From: Pogonophryne albipinna | Lineage: Eukaryota; Chordata; Actinopteri; Perciformes; Artedidraconidae | DNA length: 64,000 nt | Assembly (NCBI GenBank): GCA_028583405.1 | Contig: CM053247.1 | Location: 7,956,058 to 8,020,057 of the forward strand | Direction of reading: 5' to 3' | In this document: in pieces, positions 9,480 through 21,691 of the stretch | How the letters are laid out: every line of letters starts with the position of its first letter | How positions within the stretch are numbered: the first letter of the stretch is position 1 | Position numbers and translations under genes: made by a program | Notes under the pieces: generated by a model | What the model was told of the DNA's origin: nothing | The model's database searches: none | Seen by the model: only the letters and a program-made list of their open reading frames with translations

Positions 9480-12479
9480 GTGTGTGTGTCTGCCCAAGGA
9501 CAATTAAAGGTAAAACCTAATAGAGGTGTCATACATAATAACCTAATAAAAGTAAATGTAACAACTACTACAGTGCAACAAAACAGGAATATTAAATGTG
9601 GTCTCTTAAACATAAGATCTCTAGCATCTAAAGCAATATTGGTAAATGATTTAATATCAGATTATAATATTGATATATGCTGTCTCACTGAAACTTGATT
9701 GAGACATGAAGAATATGTCAGCATAAATGAGGCCACTCCACCCAGCCATATCAATACTCATATTGCCCGAGGCGTGGGCCGAGGAGGTGGAGTTGCAGCA
9801 ATCTTTGACTCAAGTTTACTTATCAATACTAAACCAAAATTAAATTATACCTCCTTTGAAAGTCTCGTTTTTAGTCTTACGCATCCGACCTGGAAAACTT
9901 TGCAGCCAATCTTATTTGTTACAGTGTACCGTGCACCAGGTCCTTATTCAGAATTCTTATCAGAATTCTCTGAGTTTTTATCAACTTTGGTACTTAAAAC
10001 AGATAAAGTAATTATCGTAGGTGACTTTAATATTCATGTTGACGATGATAAAAATAGCCTTACTGTTGCATTTAACTCTATATTAGATTCTGTTGGTTTC
10101 TGTCAGAGTGTAAATAAACCAACCCACTGCTATAATCACACTCTCGACCTTGTTCTGACTTATGGTATTGAAATTGAGCAACTATTAGTCGAACCGCATA
10201 ATCCTGCTTTATCTGACCATTTCTTAGTAACTTTTGAAGTACTGTTACTAGACTACAAAGCATTAGTCAAAAGCTCCTGCAGCAGAAACCTATCTGTTAG
10301 TGCTATAGCCAAATTTAAGGAAGAGATTCCACCAATATTTAACTCGATAGCATGTCTGCATGTAAGGGAGGAAGCTTATACAAAATGTACACCACCCCAA
10401 ATTGATCATGTTGTTGATAGTGCTACAGATGCGCTGCGAATAAAATTAGACTCTGTTGCTCCTTTGAAAAAGAAGAAAATAAAACAACATAGATTAGCTC
10501 CATGGCATAATGCCGAAACCCGCAAAATAAAGCAAAAGTCGAGACAACTTGAAAGGATATGGCGTTCCACTAAACTTGAAGAATCTCGTTTAATTTGGCA
10601 TATTACTCTCAATGAATATAAGAAAGCACTGCGTAAAGCGAGAGCAGCCTACTACTCTTCATTAATAGATGAGAATAAGAATAATGCAACATTTCTTTTC
10701 AGCACTGTAGCCAGGCTGACAGAGAGCCATAGCTCGATTGAGCCTTCTATTCCCATAGCACTCAGTAGTAATGATTTTATGTGCTTTTTTAACGATAAAA
10801 TTGTTACTCTTAGAAACAAAATTAATGACCTCTTGCCTTTGACCAGTATAGTGTTATCAACAGCTCCCGGAAACGTAAGTTCTAATATTACACTAGATAG
10901 TAAACTAGAATGCTTTTCAGCCATTAACCTTGAACAATTAAATTCAATGATTCTCTCTTCTAAACCATCAACGTGTATGTTAGACCCAATTCCAACTAAG
11001 CTGTTGAAGGAAGTTTTTCCATTAATTGGCACTTCTTTATTAAATATTATGAATATGTCTTTATTATCAGGCTATGTTCCACAATCATTCAAAGTAGCAG
11101 TGATAAAACCGCTTCTTAAAAAGCACAACCTCGATCCAGAGGTTTTAGCCAATTATAGACCTATTTCTAATCTTCCGTTCCTCTCAAAAATTCTTGAGAA
11201 AGCGGTCGCAAAACAGTTGTGTGATTACTTAAAAAACAATGATTTATTTGAAGATTTTCAGTCTGGCTTTAGAACACATCATAGCACAGAGACAGCTCTG
11301 GTTAAAGTCACAAATGACATTCTAATAGCCTCCGACAAGGGACTTGTCTCTATTCTTGTTTTGCTCGATCTCAGTGCTGCATTTGATACTATCGATCATG
11401 ATATCTTATTGCAAAGACTAGAGCACTTAGTTGGCATACAGGGAACTGCTTTAGGCTGGTTTAGGTCCTATCTATCTGAACGCTCTCAGTTTGTACGTGT
11501 CAATGATGAATCTTCCACGCAAACCAAAGTTAGCCATGGAGTGCCACAGGGCTCAGTGCTCGGACCTATTTTGTTCACATTATATATGCTTCCGTTAGGC
11601 AATATTATAAGGAATCATTCTGTAAATTTTCATTGTTATGCAGATGATACTCAACTATATTTATCAATCAAGCCTGATGAAATTAATCATCTAAATAAAA
11701 TTCAAGACTGCCTCAAGGACTTAAAAACGTGGATGACCTTAAACTTTTTGATGTTAAACACGACCAAAACTGAAGTTATTGTACTTGGCCCTAAGAATCT
11801 ACGAAACAAATTATCTAAAGATATACTAACTATGGATGGCATTAATTTGGCCTCCAGTGAGACTGTAAGGAATCTTGGTGTTATATTTGATCAGGATTTA
11901 TCCTTTAACGCCCACATAAAATCAATTTCAAGGACCGCCTACTTCCATCTACGTAACATTGCAAAAATCAGGCATATCTTGCCTCAAAACGATGCAGAGA
12001 AACTAGTCCATGCATTTGTTACTTCAAGGCTGGATTATTGTAACTCTTTATTATCAGGGTGTACTAAGAAGTCAGTCAAGTCGCTTCAGCTGATTCAAAA
12101 TGCTGCAGCTCGTGTACTAACCAGAGTTAGGAAAAGGGACCACATTACTCCTGTTCTGGCTGCCTTACACTGGCTCCCTATAGAACACAGGATAGAATTT
12201 AAAATTCTTCTTCTCGCCTACAAAGCCCTTAATGGGCAGGCGCCATCTTACCTTAAAGAACTCATTATACCCTACTGTCCTACTAGGGCATTGCGTTCCA
12301 AGAATGCAGGGTTGTTGGTTGTTCCTAGAGTCTCTAAAAGTACAATGGGAGCCAGAGCCTTTTCTTATCAAGCTCCACATTTGTGGAATCAGCTTCCAGT
12401 TTGTGTTCGGGCGGCAGACACCCTATCCGTTTTTAAGAGTGCGCTTAAGACCTTCCTTTTTGATAAAGCTTATAGTTAG
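9480..12479 (+). pseudogene. LINE ORF2 (endonuclease plus reverse transcriptase) with one nonsense codon
   Basis: About 1,000 codons encoding the L2 ORF2 polyprotein, open except for a TGA at 9696-9698. It begins with an APE-like endonuclease: GLLNIRSLASKA, then LTET before the stop, [18 protein letters not shown] and SDHFLV. The reverse transcriptase follows, with [27 protein letters not shown] (first catalytic Asp), [10 protein letters not shown] and [11 protein letters not shown] (the catalytic DD pair). The tail has the DYCNSLLSG and [13 protein letters not shown] blocks usual in this group. The stop falls exactly where these endonucleases have the Trp of LTETW, so it is most simply a TGG to TGA transition. 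All other motifs look functional. The copy is probably dead in cis but very young. Confidence 0.85.
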
Positions 12480-13081
12480 GGCTGATTAGATTCAGCCCCT
12501 AGTTTTGCTGATAGGCTTAGTTTGTCGGGGGACATCTTACTTCTTCCTTCTCTCTGTCTATACCTGTGTACTCTCATGTTCCGATTAACCCAGCTTCCCC
12601 AAATTTCTTTCTTTTTGGTGTCTATATACGCCGGGATCCGGAGTCATGGATGATCCTGCGGTCCTGTGTCCTGCATCGCGAGCCCTGGATCTTGAGTCGT
12701 GGCTGTGGTCATGGATCATAGGTCCTGGATGGATATCCTCGTGGATTCATCTTCCTATTATACACACATGCATTTCCAAACATTTGGACTACCTATGTTG
12801 CAAATGTATTATCTTTTCAATTTACACACGGCATCTATTGCACGTCTGTCCGTCCTGGGAGAGGGATCCCTCCTCTGTTGCTCTCCCTGAGGTTTCTCCC
12901 ATTTTTCCCTTTAAAACTGTGGGTTTTCTTCGGAAGTTTTTCCTTGTACGATGTGAGGGTCTAAGGACAGAGGGTGTCGTATTGTCATACTGATATTTTG
13001 TACAAACTGTGAAGTCCACTGAGACAAATGTAACATTTGTGATATTGGGCTATATAAATAAACATTGATTGATTGATTGAT

Positions 13082-14330
13082 TATACTCTGAATGATTAAT
13101 TCGTAAGAATCATATCAGCAAATCTTTGCTAAACACAAGATTAACAAGGTGATTTTTTTAGTGATTCTTTCTGGGGAAAGATCTAACAATCTGTCAAATA
13201 CATCAACTAGTCAATTAGTCATAAAAACAGGCCAAACTAAGGCGAGCACGGTAAACAAATTGCTGGAATAACACGACATCTTTAATAATAAATCAATGAA
13301 TAAACAAGTGACCCAGCACTTATTTTAATCATCAATTGATCATTTAACTAAATGTGTTACGCAAAATCACTAAACATTCTCCAATTTCAGTTTTTGCCAA
13401 TTTCCTTTTATATATTTGGAACGTCAATTTACCATGCAGACACCCATCTTGGATCATCTTTCTTTCTTTACGTTTTGTAGGATTAATATAACTTAACGGT
13501 TAAAATTCTGTCTAGATCGCGTCTTTCACACAGGTTGGCGTTCACTGTGTCTCTTAAAGGCTGGTCTGTAGGATATCTGTTATAGTCTATTGACTACATA
13601 GGTTACAATTAGGTGACAATATTTGGCCATTTTTACAAAAACAACAGACAAGCTTCAACACAATAAAAACATATTAAGCATTTGGACCTTACTCATAGTA
13701 ACTCTGGATCCTGCCTGAAATACTTGTGTGAAGTGTGAAAACTATTCTCAATGTCAGTATTATTAGTATAATCTCCATTACTTTTTGAAAGGCGTGACTC
13801 ATTGACAGTTGGTGTATCTTCAGTACTGAATTAAATGCAGGATGACTGATAACCACAGGAAAAAGCAAGTCATCCTGGTACACTCGTGTCGCGTGTGTCT
13901 CTCAACAGTAACGGTATGTTTCACTCTCAGGTTTATAGTACTATTGTGTATTTTGTTTTTAATGTGTATTATATTACATGTGTATCTCTTTATTCAAAGC
14001 AACAAGGTTTAAAATGAAGGATTGGTGGATGTCATCATGTTAGATTATATTATTTGAGGTAAAACACAATAAAAATTCTCCTCTTACACTTATATACAAA
14101 TGCATCTGTGCATTCTACATACCTTTAGCTGATTTGAAGAGTTATAAACATATATTTATCTTGTTTAAAAGTTTGGCAAACATTTCCAGAGATAAGCAGA
14201 AAAAACATATCTGTCCTGATATATTTAGCTTGTAGATACAAATTACTTGCTTTTAACTTATCTTAATTAAGACTCCTTTTATTCGAAACTTATTTTATTG
14301 ATACTTTTTAATTTGTTTCATATCAACCCA
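13082..14330. other. Intergenic, no gene seen
   Basis: AT-rich unique DNA immediately after the LINE tail. Nothing with protein-like composition or splice signals. Confidence 0.45.
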
Positions 14331-14443
14331 GCATCCCAACTATGGACCGGTTCGCCTGAACAGCATCAGCTACAGGACCTACAACGCCTCTCATCCCCGC
14401 ATCTCCTTCACCCCCCCCCACCCACCGGCCTCCGCCAGCTCAC

Positions 14444-14632
14444 CTCCAGCAGCGGCAGGTCCGGGTCCAGGTGTGTGAGGCTGTGCAGGACCACCGGGCT
14501 GGGGTCCTCCACCACCTCCAGCCTCACCCCGTCCCAAATGTTCCGCACTCTCCATGACGAGTCAAACATCTCAACCAGCTGTCCCGGCTTGACGCTGTGC
14601 GCCTCGGTTTGCATGCCCGGGAAATAGACCAT
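14444..14632 (-). CDS. Candidate first coding exon of an unidentified gene
   Basis: On the minus strand a GC-rich 63-codon stretch opens with ATG in good context (gtgcatccATGG, 14632) and ends at GAG|GTGAGC (exon end 14444), a strong splice donor in phase 0. The product begins MVYFPGMQTEAHSVKPGQ, continues with a VEMFDSSWRVRNIWDGVRL segment and ends DPDLPLLE. It is rich in hydrophobic/charged alternation typical of a globular domain. I do not recognise the family. The upstream 80 bases (14640-14720) are GC-richer and could be the 5' UTR and promoter. No second exon could be picked out at lower coordinates, so the gene may be large or this may be a relic. Confidence 0.45.
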
Positions 14633-14724
14633 GGATGCACGCGAAGCCGACTGTTCATTCACGGTAACGTTAGCGACATTTTCACTGTTTTTATTTCAGG
14701 TTTTTTTCCGCAGAGACGATGCTG

Positions 14725-16877
14725 CTATCTGCGGCTCAGCGGCTATGGGGGAGAGTCATGACTCAGGCTGAGGCTTTTCTAAACCCCGCCCCCAGGTATT
14801 TGCTGCCTTCAGGGGTGTCGGAAATATCATAGACGCGTTACGGTGGATAACATTCTCAACTCACTATTTGTATTCATTCTGAGAAAACATGGCCACAAAC
14901 CAAAAACATATTTAATCTCTTTTATTTCTTAGAAAATAATGTGATTCACTTTAATCCCAGAAGTAAAAAATGTTGTAATTGTTATAACTATGATTATTTC
15001 CCTTTATTTGTTTGTTCTCCCTATGTATTTTTGACATCCTCTTTGTTTATTACAATGATGCTTAATCTGTCATGTAAAAGTTAAACTACAAATACTTCCG
15101 CACATCTGCATATACTTGCACACATGTTCGCATAATGTAAAAATCATACATAAGCGTATGAGTAACTTAATATACGCATATGATGTTTCATTTTTGTTCT
15201 TTTAATTTAGTTTTGAACAAGTCATTCTTTGGTGTTTTTATACTGCTTTAACGCGAACATTTGCCCTCTGAGGATTTTTTTAATGTTCTTCTCAATTTTA
15301 TCTTTTTCTTACATCTCTTAGTTCATTTATATAGGTATTTTGTATTATGATAAGGCTGGATAGACAGTTATATGAAAAAACCTTCAGAAATGTATAAACT
15401 AAAATGTATATCTTTAGCACACATATTTCTAAAAGTAACCTCCATGAATAAAGATCATATGACAGCTAATGGCGTCGACCAGCAACACCGTTTGTCACAA
15501 AGCCCTTTAACAAGGGCTATACTGTGTGGTTAAATAATCTTTACACCATGTATAGTGTAATACACAGATCTACCTGGTGTCCCTGAAGGCAGCGTTACGT
15601 CATGCCTTTGGGAAATGATGGCAATGTTGTTTCTGCTTTCACTATGGCAGCCGGCTTCTATGGGAAAATAAAACACTGATGTACAGTTCACTGTCCCTGC
15701 CTGCTGTCTGCACACATTACACAGTGACACTCACTTGTATTATTAAATCTTACATTTTTATGGACTAAAATAACATACAAATCATATGATCATTTATATT
15801 TATTAATTTAAAAAATGGAAATTCTACACATCATTAAGTGGTTAAAGTTAGTTAGACGCCACATTTTTAAATGCTGTAAAATAGAACAATTAAAAAGATG
15901 AAATTAAATATATTTATCAATATATTTAACACTTTGAAAGGCCATTTTGATTAATTCTAGCACACGTTTTATCAACAACAATTCTTATCGGTTTTATTAT
16001 TATTGGTGTTATTTTTATTTAATATAATTCCATTTTATTTGGGATTTTTTTAAATGTCGGATTTTATTCTCCTCATTTTATTTCTTAAATATTTATTACT
16101 TGTATTACTATTATGTTATCCTTTATCTGTTTTGTTACAGAATACTGTGACATGGGAACCTTGACTTTAATTAAAGTAAAAGGATTTGAAAAGGGCCTAA
16201 TAAACTATCGATTATTATCTTTATAATTATTTTATCAGTTAATTATGTTGACCATTTACTGGACTATAACACGTGTGTTTTGATTGACCAAAGCCAAATC
16301 CAAAAGAAACAGTGAAGTAGCATAGGCACATGCTTTCATTGCTTGAAAAGTCCACGACAAACCATCAACAAAAAAATCACAACAAATGCAGAAAAACTCT
16401 CAACAAACACCGTCCAACACACAGATATGCAGTTTTCCAGCAGCCTCCATTTTTCTCAGCATTAAAACTCTGAACAAGGTCACTCCAATTTAACATGTAA
16501 CACTGCCTCCTACTGGGCAATGTCAGGTACAAATGTCTCATTCCACAGTAAGATATCTATCACCGTAATAAGATGTCTGCTGAGCTCTTACAATGATTAG
16601 TAACTGCCTGAAAAACAACAAGACGAATGACAACAACAACCTCTATTTTACAGATGATTAATGGCGGAAGTTAGGTTATTTATTTGGCATGTTTTTGGCA
16701 AAGAACAAAGTGTAATTCACCTTCTCGACAGGAACAACAGGTGTGAAAGAGATGGAGCAAATTGTAACTGAAACATCTGCTGCACCAACTGAGGCTGAAC
16801 GCAACCGCAAACAAGAACTGACCTCCATGGCTTTTCTCATCAAGCTGCTGCGCTTCCTAACTCACACACTTCAGCTG

Positions 16878-16880
<3 letters not shown>
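14725..16880. other. Intergenic, AT-rich, no gene seen
   Basis: Long AT-rich stretch with many short stop-rich frames. A motif set at 16350-16440 (CAACAAACACC type) may belong to repeat family C. No gene could be supported. Confidence 0.45.

Positions 16881-16932
<52 letters not shown>
16881..16932. repeat. GT dinucleotide microsatellite
   Basis: An uninterrupted (TG)n run of about 52 bases. The open frame across it reads Cys-Val repeats and is an artefact. Confidence 0.95.
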
Positions 16933-16935
<3 letters not shown>

Positions 16936-17049
16936 CTTTGTCTTGGTATGTACGTGTGAGAGCAACAGAGCATACAGAATACCCATGCTGCCGTTTGAAG
17001 ATCAATATTCTGCACTGAAAACTAGCAGCAGCTGATGTTATGTACATAT

Positions 17050-17540
17050 ATTAAATTATTTTAACTCAGTGTTGGAAGAAGTACTCAGATTTTATACATA
17101 AGTAAAAGTAGCAATACCAATTCAAAAAATACTCGAGTAAAGGTCCTGCATTCAAAAATGTACTAAGTAAAAGTATAAAAGTATTAACATAAAAAAAAAG
17201 TACTTCTGCGTAAGGGTCCATTTCAGAATCGTTTCTACATGTAATCACTGGATCATGATCATGTGTTTATCACAGCTGATAAAGGTGGAGCTTATTTTAA
17301 TAACTTTATATATTGCTTCTGGCTATCCTATGATTTTATGTCAATTTTTATTTATTAGATTATTCATATTTTGTAAGAGATAATAATCAGAAGAATTCAG
17401 TTGAGTACAAGTTACAGATACCTCAAAAGTGTACTTAAGTATGACATTTGAATAAATGTACCTTAGTATATTCCATTGCTGAACATTTTGCCTCTGGGAT
17501 GTAGTGGGGTAGAAGTAGTTGTAGCATAACATGGAAATAC
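17050..17540 (+). repeat. Dispersed repeat with AGTACTC/AAGTAAAAGTAG motifs
   Basis: Contains GAAGTACTCAGATTTTATAC, ATAAGTAAAAGTAGCAATAC and AGTAAAGGTCCTGCATTC. The reverse complements of the last two types occur at 21330-21420 (GAATGCAGGACTTTTACT), so the family is present in the opposite orientation around the 33-bp minisatellite. Confidence 0.6.
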
Positions 17541-18086
17541 CAAAATAAAGTTCAATCCGGTAGAAATAGTACAATATTTGAGTAAAATCTACATTCCGAT
17601 TAATTAACCATATATGCAATGTTGCTAAACAAAAATAATATGTATTTCGGCCAAAAAGACAATCTACTATTGAGTCTATATGAGACTCTAATCAAGAGTA
17701 ATTTTACCCAATTGAAATGAGTATCTGGGAGCAATAAAATGTGCCGTTTGTTTTGGTATTGTTCTGTATGTTTCTTTTTAATCTCAACAAAACAAATAAA
17801 TGTGTTAGTCGTTCCCTGAATACTTTGTGAATCTCCGTTCTGCGCTCTTAGCTTCACTCCAATTGTTTCCTACTGAAGAAATAATGTGGTTTTTTTCTGG
17901 CGGCGGATTGATTCAGTTTAGGGCTGTCATGAGTCTTTGAGGCAGAAGGAGGGTGTATGTGGAATGGGGAAAATAATGTCAGCCTTTTTCCTTTAATATT
18001 TAGTAAGCTGCCCCGAACAGCTTGTCAACATTAAATACAATTCATTGTTAAAGGCCATTTCATTTTCACATGTAAGTATTATCTAG

Positions 18087-18789
18087 TAGGGATTCCAGGG
18101 ATTATTCGATTATTCGAATATTCGTTACAGTCTCCATAATCGAATATTATTTTTAAAAATCGATTTTATTTATATATTTTTTTATTATTATTTATGTTTT
18201 TTTTTTTTTTTCTGGCTTAGTTTCAACCAAAATATAGACTAATGCTAATAGTAATAGTATTAATAATTGTACATGGCCATTGGTCACACCACCAGTTTGT
18301 TTTACTGTAAACTTGGAGGAAGCCTGCGTGCAGAGCAGACTGCTGCTGCAGCACGCTACACACCGACCCCGCCCCCACCCCCCCTCTCCCTCACACGTGC
18401 GACTAAAGATGAACAAAGCGGCAGGTAAAAAGAGTTCCTCCTCGTGGAACTACTTCGAACTTACAAGTCCAAAGGAAGTTAAATGCACGCTCTGCGAAAA
18501 GACGTTGGTCTATCACAGCTCAACCTCAACAATGCGTTCGCATTTGAGTGCGAAGCACGCCAAAGAGGTTACAGAGAAAGACGCAGCACAGCCGGCCATT
18601 GCCAACTTCACTTCAAGGCCACGTCATTGTGATGACATGCGTGCACGTTTGTTGTTTGTACTGTTAAACATGTTCCAGTAAAGAAAACAACGGAATTCCT
18701 TTTGTCTGAGTTTTTTCGAATAATCGATTATTATTCGCCAGGGCTGCCGAATAATCGATTTTGATCATGGTCAGTTTCTGGCAACCCTA
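18087..18789 (+). mobile_element. hAT derivative retaining a BED zinc-finger segment
   Basis: Bounded by a perfect 8-bp direct repeat TTATCTAG (18079-18086 and 18790-18797), the hAT signature. The ends are TAGGGATTCCAG and the complement of CTGGCAACCCTA, an imperfect terminal inverted repeat. Subterminal DNA is packed with ATTCGAATA and AATCGATTATT motifs. Only 703 bp long, it keeps a BED-finger coding segment but no catalytic transposase, so it is an internally deleted, non-autonomous element. Confidence 0.8.
18409..18681 (+). pseudogene. Truncated ZBED/hAT transposase N-terminus (BED finger)
   Basis: A 90-codon open frame begins MNKAAGKKSSSSWNYFEL and contains a BED-type zinc finger: Trp/Phe in SSWNYF, CTLCEKTL, then MRSHLSAKH (C-x2-C...H-x4-H). 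BED fingers are the DNA-binding heads of hAT transposases and of domesticated ZBED proteins. The frame ends after about 40 further residues in a non-conserved tail (FVLLNMFQ). The RNase-H-like catalytic domain and dimerisation region are missing. The ATG follows a GC-rich leader inside the element. This may still encode a short DNA-binding peptide, but most likely it is a relic. Confidence 0.7.
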
Positions 18790-18797
18790 TTATCTAG

Positions 18798-19396
18798 TTG
18801 AGGCTGCTTGTCACATTTTAGATGAGTTTTCAGCAGTTACACCAAATACATTTTTCCTTTGGCTTCCCACATTGTTTCATAAATGTTTTAGGCCCAAAAA
18901 GGCTATGGAAATTCAAAATATTCACAAAAATCAGAAAATGAACACAAATGAGTGTAGCAGTTTTAAATCCTCTGAATTATCTTCCACTTTAGGTACATTT
19001 ATCTGATAAAGATGGTTAAAGAAAAGCAGGTTTAAAACCTCTGACTTGAATGAAGAAAACAAAACTCTGAATGCTGACTTCTTTTGTCAGTGAATGGCAG
19101 GATCTTCAGTATAAAAACATCCCCACTGGTATGGATCTTTTGGAAAAACCCCACATGGGCTGAGACCCAGAAACCTCCAAGAGACCAGAGAGACGGCCAA
19201 CTTTAAATCTGCTGTGATTTAACTAAAGCTCTGCTTCCATCTGCTGGAAATCAATACCAGAGGATGTTGTTGTGCTGCTTCCCGGGCTCTGGCTGATGCT
19301 ACAACATGCTTCAGACGTTTACACCCCCCCTTTACTGTCCTACTCTCTCACATGCCTTTTAGTCAGAGGCAAATAGATTAACAGAGGCATATGTAA
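18798..19396. other. Intergenic, no gene seen
   Basis: Unique-looking DNA with nothing supportable. Confidence 0.4.
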
Positions 19397-19790
19397 AAAG
19401 GCCCTATTATGCTTATTGGCGTTTTCTCTTCACTGTAGTGTGGTATATAGTTTTGTGTGCATGTAAATGGTCTGCGAAGGCTAAGTAATAAACCCAGGAG
19501 CCTCCATTATACTCCTTTGTTTACTCGATTTTCTATTGGCTGGCGCTTCAACATATTGTACGAGATAGTCTAAGGGGCGGGAAATCTCTAAACTGTTGAC
19601 CGATCACAACAGAGCAGGCCAGCTAACCAATCAGAGCAGACCTGGTTCTGGTTTCAGACAGAGGGTGAAAAGAGGTGCTGCAGCACAGGCAGTATGAGAA
19701 AAATAAAAAGCTTTTTGAAACATTAAAGCATGGAAACATGTCACAGCAAGAGCACAAATTACAAATATGAAACTGAAAATATTGATGAGC
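19397..19790 (+). repeat. MITE family A, near full-length copy
   Basis: GGCCCTATTATGCTTATTGG at the start, then TGCATGTAAATGGTCTGCGA, a TCCTTTGTTTACT motif, CTAAGGGGCGGGAAATCTCT, CCAATCAGAGCAGACCTGG, AGAGGTGCTGCAGCACAGGC and AAAGCATGGAAACATGTC. The order is the same as in the copies at 35070 and 46545 (reversed) and 56576. Confidence 0.75.
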
Positions 19791-20555
19791 AAGAAGCTGC
19801 TCATCGAGATGATTGACAGGTGGGACTGACTTAGAGGAAGGATGGTGGGTGGGAGGTGCCAACAACACATTTCATGAATGCTCAAGAAAATCGTCGGCTT
19901 TCTAAACCCAGACCAGATGTCAATTATCCATTTCGAATTTTCCATTTCCAAGGAGTAGGTGACAAGGGATGTTAAAGATTAAAGTCAACAGTATATGCCA
20001 TTATGCAAGTCATAAGGGTGTAGAAAATGTTGATTGAGGTACAAGTACTGTGCTGTAAATTCATGGTTTGTACTGGGTGTATGAGGGTTCAATTAATGGG
20101 GTTCAGTTTATGCGAGTGTGACTTTAAATCTGGATGGAGATTTGCGGGGTTTATTGATGTGTATAAATAGAGGTGATACATAAATTAACGTCATTGAGAT
20201 TGAGGAATCAGGAGAGGCCACTAGGAAGTGTGATTATTATATTTAATGTGATTTCATGTGTATGGGATATGTGTGATCCTAATTGGTGTATTGTTGTTGT
20301 CCTTTTTCTTCTAAGGTTAACATTTAGATTTGATTAAATCATCAAAAGTAGGAGTTGTTTCCGTCCATCTTGATTCCACCCATACTGTCGGGAGATAGAC
20401 AGTACAAGTACCATTTCCATGTTTTACTATGGCTCATAAATTGTTGCTGCAATATTTGGATCGATACAGATTGGGTGCCAAATGATTATATTAAAAAAGA
20501 AAGACTGCCCCAGAATTGATCCTAAACACCACTTTAAGACAACAAGACCTAAATA
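19791..20555. other. Intergenic, no gene seen
   Basis: Unique-looking DNA. No exon or RNA gene seen. Confidence 0.4.
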
Positions 20556-20946
20556 CAGGGTTCTTACACCTTTTCCAAAGTCAAATTCAAGCACTTTTCA
20601 AGCATTTTCAAGGTGCATTTTCAAGCTTTTCAAGCATCTTACAGCTGTTGTAAATTACATATTTATATACACATACTCAAATGATTATTTCCCTACCTCA
20701 CAATAAATCAGATGTTCTTTATGCTATAAACAACCAAATGTGTGTTTCGTGATAGCATTCTACATGAGGATGAACAATTAAAGAAAAGAAAACTAAGTTT
20801 AATCTTTCAAAATGAGTGATCTGTACGTAGACTGGGCCTCCCATATAACCTGTCTGAGCCGATATAAAACAATCAGCCAAATAACTTTTCAATACATTAT
20901 TGATTACTATTGTTGAGGTACTTTTAGGTTGGCAGTAAACATAAGT

Positions 20947-21050
20947 CAGAGGTACATGGTGTACTTTCACTCCTCTACAGTTCAGAGGTACATGGTGTAC
21001 TTCTACTCCTCTACAGTTCAGAGGTACATGGTGTACTTTTCCTCCACTAC
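20947..21050. repeat. 36-bp tandem repeat, about 2.8 units
   Basis: The unit begins CAGAGGTACATGGTGTACTT and ends CTCCTCTACAGTT. Units start at 20947, 20983 and 21019, the third diverging at its end. Confidence 0.9.
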
Positions 21051-21389
21051 ATGTATTTAATCCCTTTAGTTACTTTACAGATGTGGATGAATGATGTGAA
21101 ATCTAATCAAGTGTTAAATCAGAATTTAGTTCCACCTGGAGTAAATCCACAAGCTACCCTGCAGAATACAAAGTCATTCAGACTAGCTGCACCTTCACCA
21201 GCTTTGAGAACACTTTCATGATCAATCATTATAAAACATATCATATATATTATTCTGAAATGGACCAATCTGCACAATGACTACTTTTACTGTCGCTACT
21301 TTCACTATATTTTGATGAGAATACTTTTCTACTTTCACTTGAGGAACATTTTGAATGCAGGACTTTTACTGTAACAGAGTATTCCTACA

Positions 21390-21691
21390 CTCTGGTACTT
21401 CTACTTTTACTGAAGTACACGATCTGAGTACTTCTACTTTTACTCAAGTACAAGATCTGAGTACTTCTACTTTTACTCAAGTACAAGATCTGAGTACTTC
21501 TACTTTCACTCAAGTACAAGATCTGAGTACTTCTACTTTTACTCAAGTACAAGATCTGAGTACTTCTACTTTCACTCAAGTACAAGATCTGAGTACTTCT
21601 ACTTTTACTCAAGTACAAGATCTGAGTACTTATAATTTCACTACAAGATCTGAGTACTTGTACTTTTACTCAAGTACAAGATCTGAGTACT
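21390..21691. repeat. 33-bp minisatellite, about eight units
   Basis: The unit is GATCTGAGTACTTCTACTTT plus TACTCAAGTACAA, repeated with few changes (TTTTACT versus TTTCACT). Because the unit is a multiple of three, both strands stay open: the plus strand reads DLSTSTFTQVQ repeats. This is an expansion of the dispersed repeat also seen at 17050, not a gene. Confidence 0.9.

Larger units (their letters stand above)
8226..13081 (+). mobile_element. Nearly full-length L2-type LINE retrotransposon
   Basis: About 4.86 kb: a 5' leader, ORF1 (8508-9365), a 114-base gap, ORF2 (9480-12479) and a roughly 580-base 3' UTR. It ends in TATATAAATAAACA followed by ATTGATTGATTGATTGA at 13062-13081, the short-tandem tail used by L2/CR1-group LINEs instead of poly(A). 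The two-ORF layout, SGNH-esterase ORF1, APE-type endonuclease and reverse transcriptase with YADD box fit the teleost L2/CR1 group. The exact family cannot be fixed without a library search. The 5' boundary is set where similarity to repeat E stops and could be a little off. No target duplication was found. Confidence 0.85.

Noticed and set aside
12232..12993. Short frames in the LINE 3' region
   Set aside because: They overlap ORF2 or its 3' UTR and are by-products of the element.
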